Origin: Psychrilyobacter atlanticus DSM 19335
GTDB lineage: Bacteria; Fusobacteriota; Fusobacteriia; Fusobacteriales; Fusobacteriaceae
NCBI RefSeq assembly: GCF_000426625.1
Contig: NZ_KE384548.1
Coordinates: forward strand, 620,001 to 684,000
Direction: 5' to 3'
Length of the DNA stretch: 64,000 bases
The notes beneath the pieces are model-generated. The model was not told where the DNA came from and did not search any database. It was given only the letters and a program-made list of their open reading frames with translations. This document shows positions 1 to 9,087 of the stretch, piece by piece; the stretch's first letter is position 1; each line of letters begins with the position of its first letter. The position numbers and the translations under genes are program-made.

Positions 1-30
1 TTTTACTCTGTGATTCTATCCTTTTTCTTT

Positions 31-1242
31 TTAATCCCTCTTAAATTTTCTTTGAAGGATGTTCCCTAGTAATAGAGATGAAATAACAATGCCTATTAAA
101 AATGAACTGTTAAATCCACTTTTTTCGATAATATACCCTAAAATAATCTGAATAAAAAAAGTTGCTATAGTTGCTATACTGCTCACTAAAGAAAAAATTG
201 AAGCTTTATACTTTGAAGGTGCATAGTTATTAATATATGTTGAATTCAGGATATACCCTAGTCCGCTTGCCAGACCAAAAAAAATCAATGCTAATATAAG
301 TGGAACTATACTCTGTACAGTATTGGATATCCTGAAAAAAACAAAGGATAAAGCCATATTAAAAAATATAAAAAAACTAATTTTTTCGGTATTTTCATGA
401 AATAATTTAATAAAATAAGAACCAAAACTCAAAAAAATAGAATATATTCCAAAAAGTACAGGGATATACTTTATATCTCCTAAAATATTTTTTGCAATGG
501 GCTGCCAGGTAAATATAAAAATTGTAAAAAATGTATATATGGCAATATTAATCCATATAATATACCTCAACTTACCCTCCTTTAAGGTCAGCTTGATCAC
601 ATTCATATATATTTTCCTTAACTTATCCGAACTTCCATAATTTTCTTTAAAAAATATGATTACGAAGATAGATATAATTATATCCACTATGGCTGTTAAT
701 AATATTAAATAGCCTATATTTTTAAGTTTCAGATAGATAAATATAATGGGAACAATTAACTTAATAACACTAGAAATTAATTTTGTTCTTAAAAGTGTAT
801 TTTTATAAGCCTCTTTATCCTCTGTATCTCCAAGCCAGGTTATAAGTGAACCGCTGAGCTGGGAACTCCCGATGCCCTTTAAAACATAGGAAAAAATAAG
901 TGACTCAAAAGAAATACCAAAAAACAATATAAAATATGACAAACTGGTGAAAAGTTTCCCCACGATATATATATTTCTTCTCCCATATTTATCCGCCAAT
1001 CCTCCTGTGGGATAATCCAATACAGCTGTTGTTCCTAAATACACTGAAAACAGCAGCCCTATTTGAGAAAAACTCAATCCTTTTTCAATCAGATATAGTG
1101 TTAAAAATGAATTTAACAGGACTCCTAATATTCCTGAAACTCCTACCAAAGTTATATATTTTTTATTCACCCTCTCCAGTGAAAACCTGAATTTCTTCTC
1201 TTTAAAATTTCGACTTATTGACTCTCCGACTGCCCTAATCAT
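31..1242 (-). CDS. MFS transporter, efflux type
   Basis: A 12-helix-type major facilitator carrier of about 403 residues in the inner membrane, probably a drug or small-molecule/proton antiporter; the substrate cannot be read from sequence. The hydrophobic segments are regularly spaced, and the loop between helices 2 and 3 carries the MFS motif A form GGLADKYGRR (about residues 80-89). I chose the ATG at 1242 because GGAG lies 9-10 bases upstream; an in-frame TTG at 1269 would add nine residues but has no clear ribosome binding site. It is followed upstream by another MFS gene of the same strand, separated by a terminator, so the two are probably separate transcripts. Confidence 0.8.
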   Translation of the reverse strand: MIRAVGESISRNFKEKKFRFSLERVNKKYITLVGVSGILGVLLNSFLTLYLIEKGLSFSQIGLLFSVYLGTTAVLDYPTGGLADKYGRRNIYIVGKLFTSLSYFILFFGISFESLIFSYVLKGIGSSQLSGSLITWLGDTEDKEAYKNTLLRTKLISSVIKLIVPIIFIYLKLKNIGYLILLTAIVDIIISIFVIIFFKENYGSSDKLRKIYMNVIKLTLKEGKLRYIIWINIAIYTFFTIFIFTWQPIAKNILGDIKYIPVLFGIYSIFLSFGSYFIKLFHENTEKISFFIFFNMALSFVFFRISNTVQSIVPLILALIFFGLASGLGYILNSTYINNYAPSKYKASIFSLVSSIATIATFFIQIILGYIIEKSGFNSSFLIGIVISSLLLGNILQRKFKRD

Positions 1243-1305
1243 GATCCATACTCCTTCTATAAATATCAAGTTTTTTTATAAATTCAGTGATATTATCCTT
1301 TCTTC

Positions 1306-1332
1306 AAAAAAAGAGAGTATCCCACTCTCTTT
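1306..1332 (-). terminator. Intrinsic terminator of the second MFS gene
   Basis: Perfect 9-bp stem AAAGAGAGT/ACTCTCTTT with a 5-base loop. Read on the minus strand it is followed by a T run (A run at 1306-1312 on the plus strand). It lies about 120 bases past the stop of the MFS gene at 1454-2692. Confidence 0.75.
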
Positions 1333-1453
1333 ACTTAAAGAGTATCCTATTTTATTAATTTCAACTAATTTCTTTGTAAAACATTAAACTTTGGAATTTT
1401 AATTCATTGTTTTTTCCAAGAGATATAAGAAATTCTTTTCAATGAAAACTCCC

Positions 1454-2692
1454 CTATTTGAAAATTGCCCCTACATTCCCCTCCTCTATACCTATTTCTT
1501 TTTGAGGAGTTAACAGTAAAAATACCAATGATACTGCTATGGGAATTACCCCTAAAATTATACTGTAACTTGGTGTACTCATATCGATGATTTTCCCAGA
1601 TAATAATAGTGCTATAGGCATTATTGTTTTTATAATTCCAATGAACAGACCTATTACCTGTCCTCTGATATTATCCGGTATCTCCTGCTGAAAATAAGTC
1701 AATAAGGGGATATCTACCAAAGCAATCACTCCTCCTGTGAGGAACATTCCAATGGCATAGATTGTTGTTGTTCCCATCTGCTCTAAACTCACAGATATTG
1801 GAATTAAGAATAAAATATTTACTCCTATAAATCCAATAAATAATACTTTTATTAGTTTAAGTGTCAATTTGAGGTTAAATTTCCCCATTATCATAGCTAC
1901 AATTATCAATCCTATGGAAAACATAGACTGTATCCCACCTAAGACCTTACTTCCATATTGAAAATAATTTGTAATGAGATATGGAATAGGAACTATTATT
2001 GCCATGGGAAATGAAAAATTTAAAATGACTAATAAAACAACATATTTTTTTAATTTTTTATCTAGCATCATATATCTGAAACCTTTGGTCAAAGACATCT
2101 TCTCTTTTTTCTCTGTTTCTGTTTTGACTTCTTCTATACTTAAGAATATTTCTGTAATCATAGAAAATAAAAACGAAATCCCATTGAATAAAACAAAGCT
2201 TCTTATATCAATAAATGCATATATCAGTCCTCCTAAGAATGGCCCCGCTATCCTGCTTCCAGAACTGATTATAGATGATAAAGAATTAGCCTTTACCAGC
2301 CAATCCTTTTCAAACATCTGAGGTTTCCCACTTTCAAACCCTATGGATACAAGAAGAGAAAATATACTGGTAAGTACAGTACCTGTGTAGATTAAAGTGA
2401 TGCTATCTATATAGTTCCACATGTAGAAGATTCCAAACATCAAAAGAGCATTTAAGAGGTCTCCTAGGATTATCAGTTTTTTCTTGGAGTACCGGTCTAC
2501 AAATATCCCAAAAATCGGTGATAAAACAACAACCGGTATTGTGTATAATATTATATTAAAAGCATACGATGTCCCCTGATGGGTTACATCTAATAAATAC
2601 ATCCCTGTGGCAAATGAAAATAATACCGATCCCAGTAGAGATATAAATATCCCCGGAAAATATATCAATTTATTTTTTAAATAACTATTCAT
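1454..2692 (-). CDS. MFS transporter, macrolide-efflux (Mef-like) type
   Basis: A 412-residue integral membrane carrier with two six-helix bundles. Motif A appears as FGIFVDRYSK at residues 61-70, the variant common in the MFS subgroup that contains macrolide efflux proteins, so a role in export of an antibiotic or lipid-like compound is likely but inferred. The ATG start is preceded by GGGAGGAAAGAG, a good ribosome binding site. It sits beside a MerR-type regulator-methyltransferase and an ABC-2 exporter, a neighbourhood typical of resistance or self-protection genes. It is not a close copy of the MFS protein at 31-1242. Confidence 0.82.
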   Translation of the reverse strand: MNSYLKNKLIYFPGIFISLLGSVLFSFATGMYLLDVTHQGTSYAFNIILYTIPVVVLSPIFGIFVDRYSKKKLIILGDLLNALLMFGIFYMWNYIDSITLIYTGTVLTSIFSLLVSIGFESGKPQMFEKDWLVKANSLSSIISSGSRIAGPFLGGLIYAFIDIRSFVLFNGISFLFSMITEIFLSIEEVKTETEKKEKMSLTKGFRYMMLDKKLKKYVVLLVILNFSFPMAIIVPIPYLITNYFQYGSKVLGGIQSMFSIGLIIVAMIMGKFNLKLTLKLIKVLFIGFIGVNILFLIPISVSLEQMGTTTIYAIGMFLTGGVIALVDIPLLTYFQQEIPDNIRGQVIGLFIGIIKTIMPIALLLSGKIIDMSTPSYSIILGVIPIAVSLVFLLLTPQKEIGIEEGNVGAIFK

Positions 2693-2792
2693 CTCTTTCC
2701 TCCCTAATATTTTATTGTCTTAACCTCATTATAGAATATAGAGGTAAGGCAACCGCAACAGCTAAAATAAAGAAAATTAATAATAAAAATGC

Positions 2793-2820
2793 TAAAAGGT
2801 AGGGTTAACCCTACCTTTTA
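2793..2820 (-). terminator. Intrinsic terminator of the MerR-methyltransferase gene
   Basis: Near-perfect palindrome TAAAAGGTAGGG-TTAA-CCCTACCTTTTA. The last codons and stop of the gene at 2811-4037 form part of the stem. Confidence 0.75.
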
Positions 2821-4037
2821 CCAAAATATAGATATGTTGAAATTATTTCTCCGGGAACGGTAAAATCCTCATATTTCCCTAATTCTCCATCAATAAAAAA
2901 GGAAGGGAGGTGCTTTTGGGATAAAACCTTATAATTCATTTCAAATAGCTTAGTTTCAATATTTTTTAAGATTAAATATTTCCTGAAATCTGGTTTGATA
3001 AGTGAATTATTTTTAAATTTTTCAAAGATAATATACCCACTTAAAAGAGATGAGTTATTTTTTAAATATCTATCTACTTTTTCCATAAGAAACTCTTTAT
3101 TTCTAAAGGAAAAATTACTGCTGGTTAGATAATCTACGAGAATGTCAATACTAGCTGTCTTTATTGGCATCTCTTTAAAATCTGAACAGATAAAAATTAT
3201 ATTTTTCTTAAGTCCTTTATTTTCAAGGTTTTTTTTTAGAAAAACTTGTGAATCAAAATTTAAATCTACAGAAATATAAGTAGTGTCTTCACTTAGATCA
3301 TCATAGATATTATTCAGAAAAAAACCTATTCCACTTCCTATCTCCAATAAAATCTTGTTTCTAAAAAAATTGTTGGGGATTATATTAGAAAACCACTCTG
3401 AGTTTTTATAAACATTCTCTAATAACTCATCCCTGGTATTATCAATATAATTTAATAAAAAGTCTTTAGGATAATCATAGTTACTTTCAAAAGGAGTATG
3501 AGAAACAATAAGAATTCCATTTTTAATTAGATACTCTTTTTGACAGCTGCATTTTAAAACCCCTTCTAAAATTTGATTATCTTCTATATTTCCCCTATAA
3601 ATTTCGAGATCAGACTGACAGACAGGACACTGTAATAGATGAAGACTGTTTAAAGGGATACCTATCTTTATTTTAGAGTTTTCCTCTTGTAGAAGTAAAC
3701 TTTCAATTTCCTTGTTAAGCTCTTTATCAATTTCTTTTAGAGATTTAATTTTTTCTTTTATTTCCCCGCTTTTTTGGAGGTAGTATTTTTTATATAAATA
3801 AGAACTGGTTTTTGAATCAAGGTTTCCTAGTTTTTTAGTTAAAATAATATTTTTAATCTCACTTAAGGTAAAGTTTAAAGATTTTAGACGTAGAATCTGA
3901 TCTAGTGTTTTCTGATCATTACCAGTAAAATTATATTGGTTATTTATTTTTTTAGGGTTAAGAATTCCAAGATCTATATAATGTCTGATCGTATCCTTAG
4001 TCAAGTTATTTTGTTTTGTAAAATTTCCTATTTTCAT
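2811..4037 (-). CDS. MerR-type DNA-binding domain fused to Zn-finger SAM methyltransferase
   Basis: A 408-residue fusion. Residues 1-70 are a MerR winged helix (KDTIRHYIDLGIL, then the second-helix LSEIKNII). Residues 90-120 are charged and helical, as in the MerR dimerisation coil. Residues 137-165 carry a CPVC...CSC metal-binding knuckle like that of the 23S rRNA methyltransferase RlmA group. Residues 229-240 hold the SAM-binding loop LLEIGSGIGFF of a Rossmann methyltransferase. The arrangement suggests an effector-sensing regulator whose output is methylation, or an rRNA methyltransferase that acquired its own DNA-binding switch; which of the two is not decidable here. The start has AAGGAG five bases upstream. 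The adjacent ABC-2 exporter and MFS gene make a drug-response role plausible. Confidence 0.8.
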   Translation of the reverse strand: MKIGNFTKQNNLTKDTIRHYIDLGILNPKKINNQYNFTGNDQKTLDQILRLKSLNFTLSEIKNIILTKKLGNLDSKTSSYLYKKYYLQKSGEIKEKIKSLKEIDKELNKEIESLLLQEENSKIKIGIPLNSLHLLQCPVCQSDLEIYRGNIEDNQILEGVLKCSCQKEYLIKNGILIVSHTPFESNYDYPKDFLLNYIDNTRDELLENVYKNSEWFSNIIPNNFFRNKILLEIGSGIGFFLNNIYDDLSEDTTYISVDLNFDSQVFLKKNLENKGLKKNIIFICSDFKEMPIKTASIDILVDYLTSSNFSFRNKEFLMEKVDRYLKNNSSLLSGYIIFEKFKNNSLIKPDFRKYLILKNIETKLFEMNYKVLSQKHLPSFFIDGELGKYEDFTVPGEIISTYLYFGKR

Positions 4038-4061
4038 ATAGTTCTCCTTATATATTGGATC

Positions 4062-4805
4062 TTAATAATTATTATCTATCCCATATTTTTTACCACTTTT
4101 ATAGATCTTTCTGTATATTACTAATCCCAGTATAAAATAGATCATACTTACAAAAATCAACCTGACAATCAAATCTACAGGGGTTTCTCCATAATCAATG
4201 ATACTTTTAGTTGCTTTTATAGCCAGTGCTAAAGGCTGAAAATTATTAATCCACTGAATGACCTTAGGAAGACTTGAGTTAGGAACAACTCCCCCGCTGG
4301 TAAAAAGAAGTATATAAGAAATAATAGATACAAAGTTTCCTATCTTTGCCGTTTTTATTGTCATACTCGTAATTATATAACCAAGACCTTGAAGAGCTAT
4401 GAAAAGCGAAAGACTTATCAATATAATTTTCCGATCAAAGTAAAGCTTGAGCTGGATAGTCAAAATCCCTATCAAAATAACAAAACATATTTGAAATAAA
4501 GAAAATCCCAGCCAAAAGATATTTCGATAAGTTATTATTTTTAAAAAAGAAACTGGTTTTAAAAGCAGCTGCTGAAGAGTTCCTGTTTGTTTCTCTTGAG
4601 ATGTTGAAATAGATCCATTGGATATGATCCCGCTGGCTAAATACCAATAAATAAAAGTCAGATAGTAACTTTTTGAATGATCTCCTAATCCCTGCATAAG
4701 TCCAAAAAATATAATTGTTGTCATCAGCATTTCACTGATATATCCGGCACTGTATGCCTTTATTTCTAAAATACACCTTTTGCACTCAGTTAAAAATATT
4801 CTCAT
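4062..4805 (-). CDS. ABC-2 type transporter permease
   Basis: A 247-residue membrane protein with six predicted helices and the ABC-2 permease signature: an amphipathic N-terminus, a conserved SQEKQTGTLQQLLLKP-like cytoplasmic segment and a late FTSGGVVPNSSLP stretch before the last helices. It pairs with the ATPase gene immediately upstream (its start overlaps the ATPase stop by 4 bases), so the two subunits are translationally coupled and form one exporter. The substrate is unknown; drug, lipid or polysaccharide precursors are usual for this family. Confidence 0.88.
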   Translation of the reverse strand: MRIFLTECKRCILEIKAYSAGYISEMLMTTIIFFGLMQGLGDHSKSYYLTFIYWYLASGIISNGSISTSQEKQTGTLQQLLLKPVSFLKIITYRNIFWLGFSLFQICFVILIGILTIQLKLYFDRKIILISLSLFIALQGLGYIITSMTIKTAKIGNFVSIISYILLFTSGGVVPNSSLPKVIQWINNFQPLALAIKATKSIIDYGETPVDLIVRLIFVSMIYFILGLVIYRKIYKSGKKYGIDNNY

Positions 4806-5743
4806 TTCTTTTCTCCCTTACTTAAGTTTATAATTGCATTTTCAAGTTCATTTTGTGTTAAAGAAAAATCCAGTATTTCATACCTATGCTTTATAAGATC
4901 AGCTAAAATTTCATTGGAGTCATTCTTTTCGTCTATATAGATCTTAGTAATCTCATTTAAATAACTCTGCTTTAGAGATATAAACTCCTTTTCATTTTTT
5001 AAGACACCTTTCACACTGATTACTTTTTTAGATTTTGCAAATTTCTTTTTGAATTCATCGATATGAGCACAAAACTCTATCTCTCCATTATTTAAATAAG
5101 CTATCCTATCTGAAACTTCATCTACAGTAGATACTTCATGGGAAGTTAAGATTATTGAAATATTATGATTTTTAGACAGTCCTTTCAATTTTTTAATTAA
5201 TTCCTTAGTGGAGATTAGATCAAGACCTAAAGTGGGTTCATCTAAAAATAAAACCTTAGGAGTTCCCAATAGGGCTACTCCAATTCCTAACTTTTGTTTC
5301 ATTCCAGTGGAAAGATCTCCAGCTTTTTTATTTCGATGCTCATAAAGATCTAATTCTTTTAAAAGGCTTCCCCCTTTCTCTTTTATCTCACGTTTTTTTA
5401 GGCCTAAAAGTCCGCCATAATAATATAAATTATCCATTGCAGTAATATAGCTGTATAAATTATTCTGTCCCTCTAAAATAACTCCTAGATCTTTATAGAG
5501 ATTATGTCCATAGGATAAAACCTCTTTGTTATTAAACTTTATACTTCCTGAATCATAACTTATAAGCCCCATCATTGTTTTTAACAGTGTTGATTTTCCG
5601 GCTCCATTTTTTCCTATAACAGTTATAATCTCTCCCCTTTTTATTTCAAGATTTATATTTTTCAATACTTCTTTTTTTCTGTAGCTTTTTTTTAAATTTT
5701 TTATTCTATAAATTGATTGATTTTCGTCGTTCATTGAATTCAT
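4802..5743 (-). CDS. ABC transporter ATP-binding protein
   Basis: ATPase subunit of the ABC-2 exporter, about 313 residues. Walker A GKNGAGKST (about 44-52), signature LSTGMKQKLG, Walker B VLFLDEPTLGLD and the switch histidine in LTSHE are all present, followed by a C-terminal extension of about 90 residues common in drug/polysaccharide exporters. An open frame continues upstream to 5806, but those codons overlap a consensus promoter (-35 at 5798-5803, -10 at 5775-5780), so translation must begin downstream. The ATG at 5743 has GGGGG 9-13 bases ahead; an ATG nine bases later is an alternative. Confidence 0.88.
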   Translation of the reverse strand: MNSMNDENQSIYRIKNLKKSYRKKEVLKNINLEIKRGEIITVIGKNGAGKSTLLKTMMGLISYDSGSIKFNNKEVLSYGHNLYKDLGVILEGQNNLYSYITAMDNLYYYGGLLGLKKREIKEKGGSLLKELDLYEHRNKKAGDLSTGMKQKLGIGVALLGTPKVLFLDEPTLGLDLISTKELIKKLKGLSKNHNISIILTSHEVSTVDEVSDRIAYLNNGEIEFCAHIDEFKKKFAKSKKVISVKGVLKNEKEFISLKQSYLNEITKIYIDEKNDSNEILADLIKHRYEILDFSLTQNELENAIINLSKGEKK

Positions 5744-5774
5744 TTTGGTGGGCCCCCTTTTTAGCTTCATCATG

Positions 5775-5803
5775 TTTATACGATTATTTTTTTGAGTTGT
5801 CAA
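5775..5803 (-). promoter_or_regulatory. Sigma-70 promoter of the ABC exporter operon
   Basis: TTGACA (5798-5803), exactly 17 bases, then TATAAA (5775-5780), reading on the minus strand. It leaves a 5' leader of only about 25 bases before the ATG at 5743 and shows that the longer upstream open frame is not coding. Confidence 0.75.
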
Positions 5804-5920
5804 CAAAATATTTTTATTTGAATTGTTTCTTTAAAAAAAAATATGTAATAATTTTCAAAAATTATCGTATTTTACTTATTATTTAAAACTACATGAATGA
5901 TTTACTCATCAAGAAAAATA

Positions 5921-5961
5921 GATAAATTAAAAAGGGTTCCTAAGAACCCTTTTAATTTATC
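5921..5961 (-). terminator. Intrinsic terminator of ptsG
   Basis: A very long stem: GATAAATTAAAA plus AGGGTTC pairs with GAACCCT plus TTTAATTTATC around a CTAA loop, directly at the ptsG stop. Confidence 0.85.
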
Positions 5962-5964
5962 TAT

Positions 5965-7449
5965 TTACATACCTTTTAAATCTTGTGCTATAAATTGAGC
6001 TTTTGCTCCAAAGATTGCTTGAACACCATTTGTACCAACTTTAAGTACTCCTGAAGCTCCTAATCTTTTTAATTCTTTATCGTTTACTGCGTTTACATCT
6101 TTAACTTCTAATCTAAGTCTTGTAATACAAGCATCGATTGTAACTAAGTTATCTTTACCACCTAAAGCAGCCATAACTAAGATAGATAGTTCACTTCCGC
6201 TTACTTTTACTTCTTCTTCTAATTCTTCATCTTCTCTACCTGGAGTTTTAAGATCGAATTTTCTGATAACAGCTCTGAATAGGAAGTAATAAACAACAGC
6301 TAAGACTAACCCTACAACTATTACCATATACCAGTTGTTGTCGAAATCTCCTCTGATTCCTGGTAAAAGTCCGAATAAAACATAGTCGATAGCTCCACCT
6401 GAGAATGTCATACCGATTCTAACATTTAACATATTCATTACCATAAATGATGTCGCTGCGATTACACAGTGAATACCATATAAAACTGGTGCTACGAATA
6501 AGAATGCGAATTCAATTGGTTCAGTGATACCTGTTAAAAATGATGTTAATGCTGCTGAGAATAAGATACCTCCAGCTAATTTTCTTCTTTCAGGTTTTGC
6601 TTCATGATACATAGCTAATGCTGCTGCTGGTAGTCCAAACATCATGAATGGGAATTTACCAGTCATAAATTTACCTGCACCTACATAAGTATCAGATGAG
6701 AAGTTTCTAACTCCATCATTAAACATTGCAAACCAAATTCTGTTATCTCCTTGAACTAATTGACCAGCGGCATTTGTATATTCACCGAATTGGAACCAGA
6801 ATGGAGAATAGAAGATATGGTGTAATCCGAATGGGATTAATGCTCTTTCTATTAGACCAAATATAAATGTTGATAAGTTTGAGTTATTAGGATCATTGGC
6901 TATCATAGATAATGATTCTAATCCACCTTGGATTGGTACCCAGATATAAGGCATGATCATACCAACGATAAATCCTACTACAGCTGCCATGATAGGAACT
7001 AATCTTTTACCTGCAAAGAATCCTAAGAATGGAGGTAATTCTGTTTTATGGAACTTATTATACATAGTCGCTCCGATAATACCTGCAATAAGACCACCGA
7101 ATACTCCAGTTTGAAGTGTAGGTGTACCAAGAACTAAAGCGAATGCTTTATTCCCTGCTTCTACTCCTGCTGCTGCATCAGTTAAACTTCCCATAGTAAC
7201 GTTCATAATTAACATAGCGACAATACCTGCTAAACCAGCGACTCCATCTCCACCTGCTAAACCTATAGCTGCTCCTACTGCAAACAGTAATGGTAGATTT
7301 CCAAATATAACGTCACCTGCATTCTTCATTAATGGTATATCCGCATGTGCTCCTACTGCTAAGAATATACCGGCTGCTGGTAATATTGCGATAGGTGTCA
7401 TTAGTGCTTTTCCGACTCTTGATAATTGTGCAAACATTTTCATCTTCAT
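5965..7449 (-). CDS. ptsG: PTS glucose-type permease, EIICB
   Basis: Membrane sugar channel and phosphotransfer subunit of the phosphoenolpyruvate:sugar phosphotransferase system, 494 residues. The EIIC domain (about 1-390) shows [12 protein letters not shown] near the start, [11 protein letters not shown] and GEYTNAAGQ, and the signature GITEPIEF. The linker LKTPGRED and the EIIB domain (about 420-494) follow, with the phosphorylated cysteine in DACITRLRL. These features match PtsG better than NagE. There is no EIIA domain, so a separate Crr-type EIIA must serve it. The start follows TTAGGAGGAA; a second ATG two codons on is possible. Its 5' leader is long (about 175 bases from the promoter at 7633-7661), leaving room for post-initiation control. 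Confidence 0.88.
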   Translation of the reverse strand: MKMKMFAQLSRVGKALMTPIAILPAAGIFLAVGAHADIPLMKNAGDVIFGNLPLLFAVGAAIGLAGGDGVAGLAGIVAMLIMNVTMGSLTDAAAGVEAGNKAFALVLGTPTLQTGVFGGLIAGIIGATMYNKFHKTELPPFLGFFAGKRLVPIMAAVVGFIVGMIMPYIWVPIQGGLESLSMIANDPNNSNLSTFIFGLIERALIPFGLHHIFYSPFWFQFGEYTNAAGQLVQGDNRIWFAMFNDGVRNFSSDTYVGAGKFMTGKFPFMMFGLPAAALAMYHEAKPERRKLAGGILFSAALTSFLTGITEPIEFAFLFVAPVLYGIHCVIAATSFMVMNMLNVRIGMTFSGGAIDYVLFGLLPGIRGDFDNNWYMVIVVGLVLAVVYYFLFRAVIRKFDLKTPGREDEELEEEVKVSGSELSILVMAALGGKDNLVTIDACITRLRLEVKDVNAVNDKELKRLGASGVLKVGTNGVQAIFGAKAQFIAQDLKGM

Positions 7450-7632
7450 TTCCTCCTAAATTATATATTTTAGTGATAATAATTATCTACAAATTTAAAC
7501 TTGTTTTCCTTCCTAGAAAATAAAAATCCTTTAAAATTATTACATTTTTGATGTTAATGTGTATATTTTTGATTTATTTTTTATCTAGTTGTTCTAATTG
7601 GGAACTTTCAAGTCTTTTTTGCTTCATGCTTT

Positions 7633-7661
7633 AGAATAAAACTTTTTTAGAAAAAAGTCAA
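7633..7661 (-). promoter_or_regulatory. Promoter of ptsG
   Basis: TTGACT (7656-7661), 17-base spacer, TATTCT (7633-7638) on the minus strand. The 7450-7871 gap between ptsG and the divergent transposase-like gene otherwise contains A/T-rich tracts. I could not identify a convincing antiterminator or catabolite-control site in it. Confidence 0.65.
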
Positions 7662-7786
7662 CATTTTTTTTGAAAAAAAATGAGCCTTTTTTCAAAAAAA
7701 TGAAAAAGAATCACTATTTTATTGACGTAGATAGGTTATTATTAAAAAATAATAATTAAGCGGTTGTTAACATTTTATATAAAAAT

Positions 7787-7815
7787 TTGACTTATTTATT
7801 TAATTATCATAAAAT
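7787..7815 (+). promoter_or_regulatory. Promoter of the transposase-like gene
   Basis: TTGACT (7787-7792), 17-base spacer, TAAAAT (7810-7815), about 57 bases before the ATG. An apparently functional promoter argues that the gene is expressed rather than dead. Confidence 0.6.
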
Positions 7816-7871
7816 CAAGATAAAATGATTAGTTATCAACTGTTTTGTACGAATTAAGATTAGGAGTAGTT

Positions 7872-8951
7872 ATGAAAAAAGATAAGTATAGTATAATAGA
7901 GCCTTTTTTAAAAAAGGAAAAAAAATTGAAAGAACTCAGCAGTGAACATGATATCCCATATAGTACCCTTAAGAGGTGGATAAAGGCATATAAGGAATTT
8001 GGTACCAAAGGTCTCTCTAAAAAAATTAGGAGTGATAAGGATAGTTTTAGAAAAGCTGATGATGAAACTATGGAATATATAATGAAAGAACATAAAAAAA
8101 ATCCAAACATAAATATAACAACTCTTTATAATAATTATTTAGCTGCTTTTAAAAATAAAAATATCACTAAGTTAAGTTACAATACTATATATAGAATGGC
8201 TACTAATTTAGACCCATTCAGTCAAAAATATGTAAATAAGAACTTAACTAATATAAAGAAGCCAAATGATATATATAGGGTATCCACTGAGAAATTGCAC
8301 ATTAAAAATTTAAATATTAATGAAGGTATTGCTACCATAGTGATCGTATATGATGTTTATGATGATAGTATATTAAACTATAAGATATATACTGGAGAAG
8401 TCATGGAAGAACACTATCTCATGCTTATTAGGGAGACCATTATAAAAAACAGGGTAGAAGACTATTTAGTAAAGCCTAAAAATATATTTATAGATGATTT
8501 TAAGATGAAAAATAAAGAAAAGTTTTTTAAAATTTTGAAGGAATTAAACATAAATATTAATGGGACTCTAGAAAAAAATAAAGAGATAACAAAATTTGTT
8601 AGATTTTTAGAAAAAGATATTATAAATATTTTTAAGGGGGAACCACTTTCTATTAAATATTTAAATTATAATCTTGAAAAATATATATGTAACGGTGTTT
8701 TAAAAAATATTCCAGAGGGGAATAAATTATTCGATCTTAATAAATTAGATTTTTTGTTCGAAAGTGCAGATAGAAAGATTCAAAATTATGGAATACGTTT
8801 TAAAAATAATTTATACAGTGATGAAGTATTGAAAGCATATATAGGGAAAATAGTAACTTTAAGATATAATACTTTTGATCTAAATGTTTTAAAGATATAC
8901 CAAAATAATAAATATTTATTTTCTGTATACCTAACTGATGCATTGATTTAA
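7872..8951 (+). CDS. Mu/IS481-type transposase-like protein, probably catalytically inactive
   Basis: About 359 residues laid out like MuA/TniA-family transposases. There is an N-terminal helix-turn-helix (LSSEHDIPYSTLKRWIKAYK), a second HTH-like segment, an RNase H-like core (about 130-260) and a C-terminal Mu-type beta barrel (YGIRFKNNLY, then GKIVTLRY). In the core the usual D-x-T at the first catalytic aspartate reads RVSTEKL, the second aspartate is kept in IFIDDF, and the KG-x-x-E motif for the glutamate reads NKEITKF. Two of three DDE residues therefore appear lost; this is alignment by eye. The frame is intact with a promoter and TAGGAG at the ATG. No terminal repeats or partner ATPase are visible, so it may be a domesticated DNA-binding protein. 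An in-frame TTG at 7845 is a less likely start. Confidence 0.65.
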   Translation: MKKDKYSIIEPFLKKEKKLKELSSEHDIPYSTLKRWIKAYKEFGTKGLSKKIRSDKDSFRKADDETMEYIMKEHKKNPNINITTLYNNYLAAFKNKNITKLSYNTIYRMATNLDPFSQKYVNKNLTNIKKPNDIYRVSTEKLHIKNLNINEGIATIVIVYDVYDDSILNYKIYTGEVMEEHYLMLIRETIIKNRVEDYLVKPKNIFIDDFKMKNKEKFFKILKELNININGTLEKNKEITKFVRFLEKDIINIFKGEPLSIKYLNYNLEKYICNGVLKNIPEGNKLFDLNKLDFLFESADRKIQNYGIRFKNNLYSDEVLKAYIGKIVTLRYNTFDLNVLKIYQNNKYLFSVYLTDALI

Positions 8952-9016
8952 AATCCTTTTTTAAGGTTTTTTTTCTAGAAGGTTAGAGTGTTTTGATAAA
9001 AAAATTGAGTTTAATT

Positions 9017-9050
9017 AAAAAACGTCACGAAATTTTTCGTGACGTTTTTA
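9017..9050. terminator. Bidirectional terminator between convergent genes
   Basis: Perfect stem AACGTCACGAAA/TTTCGTGACGTT with A/T runs on both sides. It serves the first permease-EIIA gene (minus) and the transposase-like gene (plus). The CGTCAC stem recurs behind the paralogous permease at 11173-11205. Confidence 0.85.
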
Positions 9051-9087
9051 ATAAATTTTTATTGCATTAATAATTTATTCAATAGGA

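Noticed and set aside
5744-5806. N-terminal extension of the ABC ATPase
   Set aside because: Its codons coincide with a consensus -35/-10 promoter; translation cannot begin upstream of the transcription start.
7450-7632. LicT/SacY-type RNA antiterminator site in the ptsG leader
   Set aside because: A stretch near 7500-7540 vaguely resembles the consensus on the minus strand but does not form the required stem; no terminator follows it.
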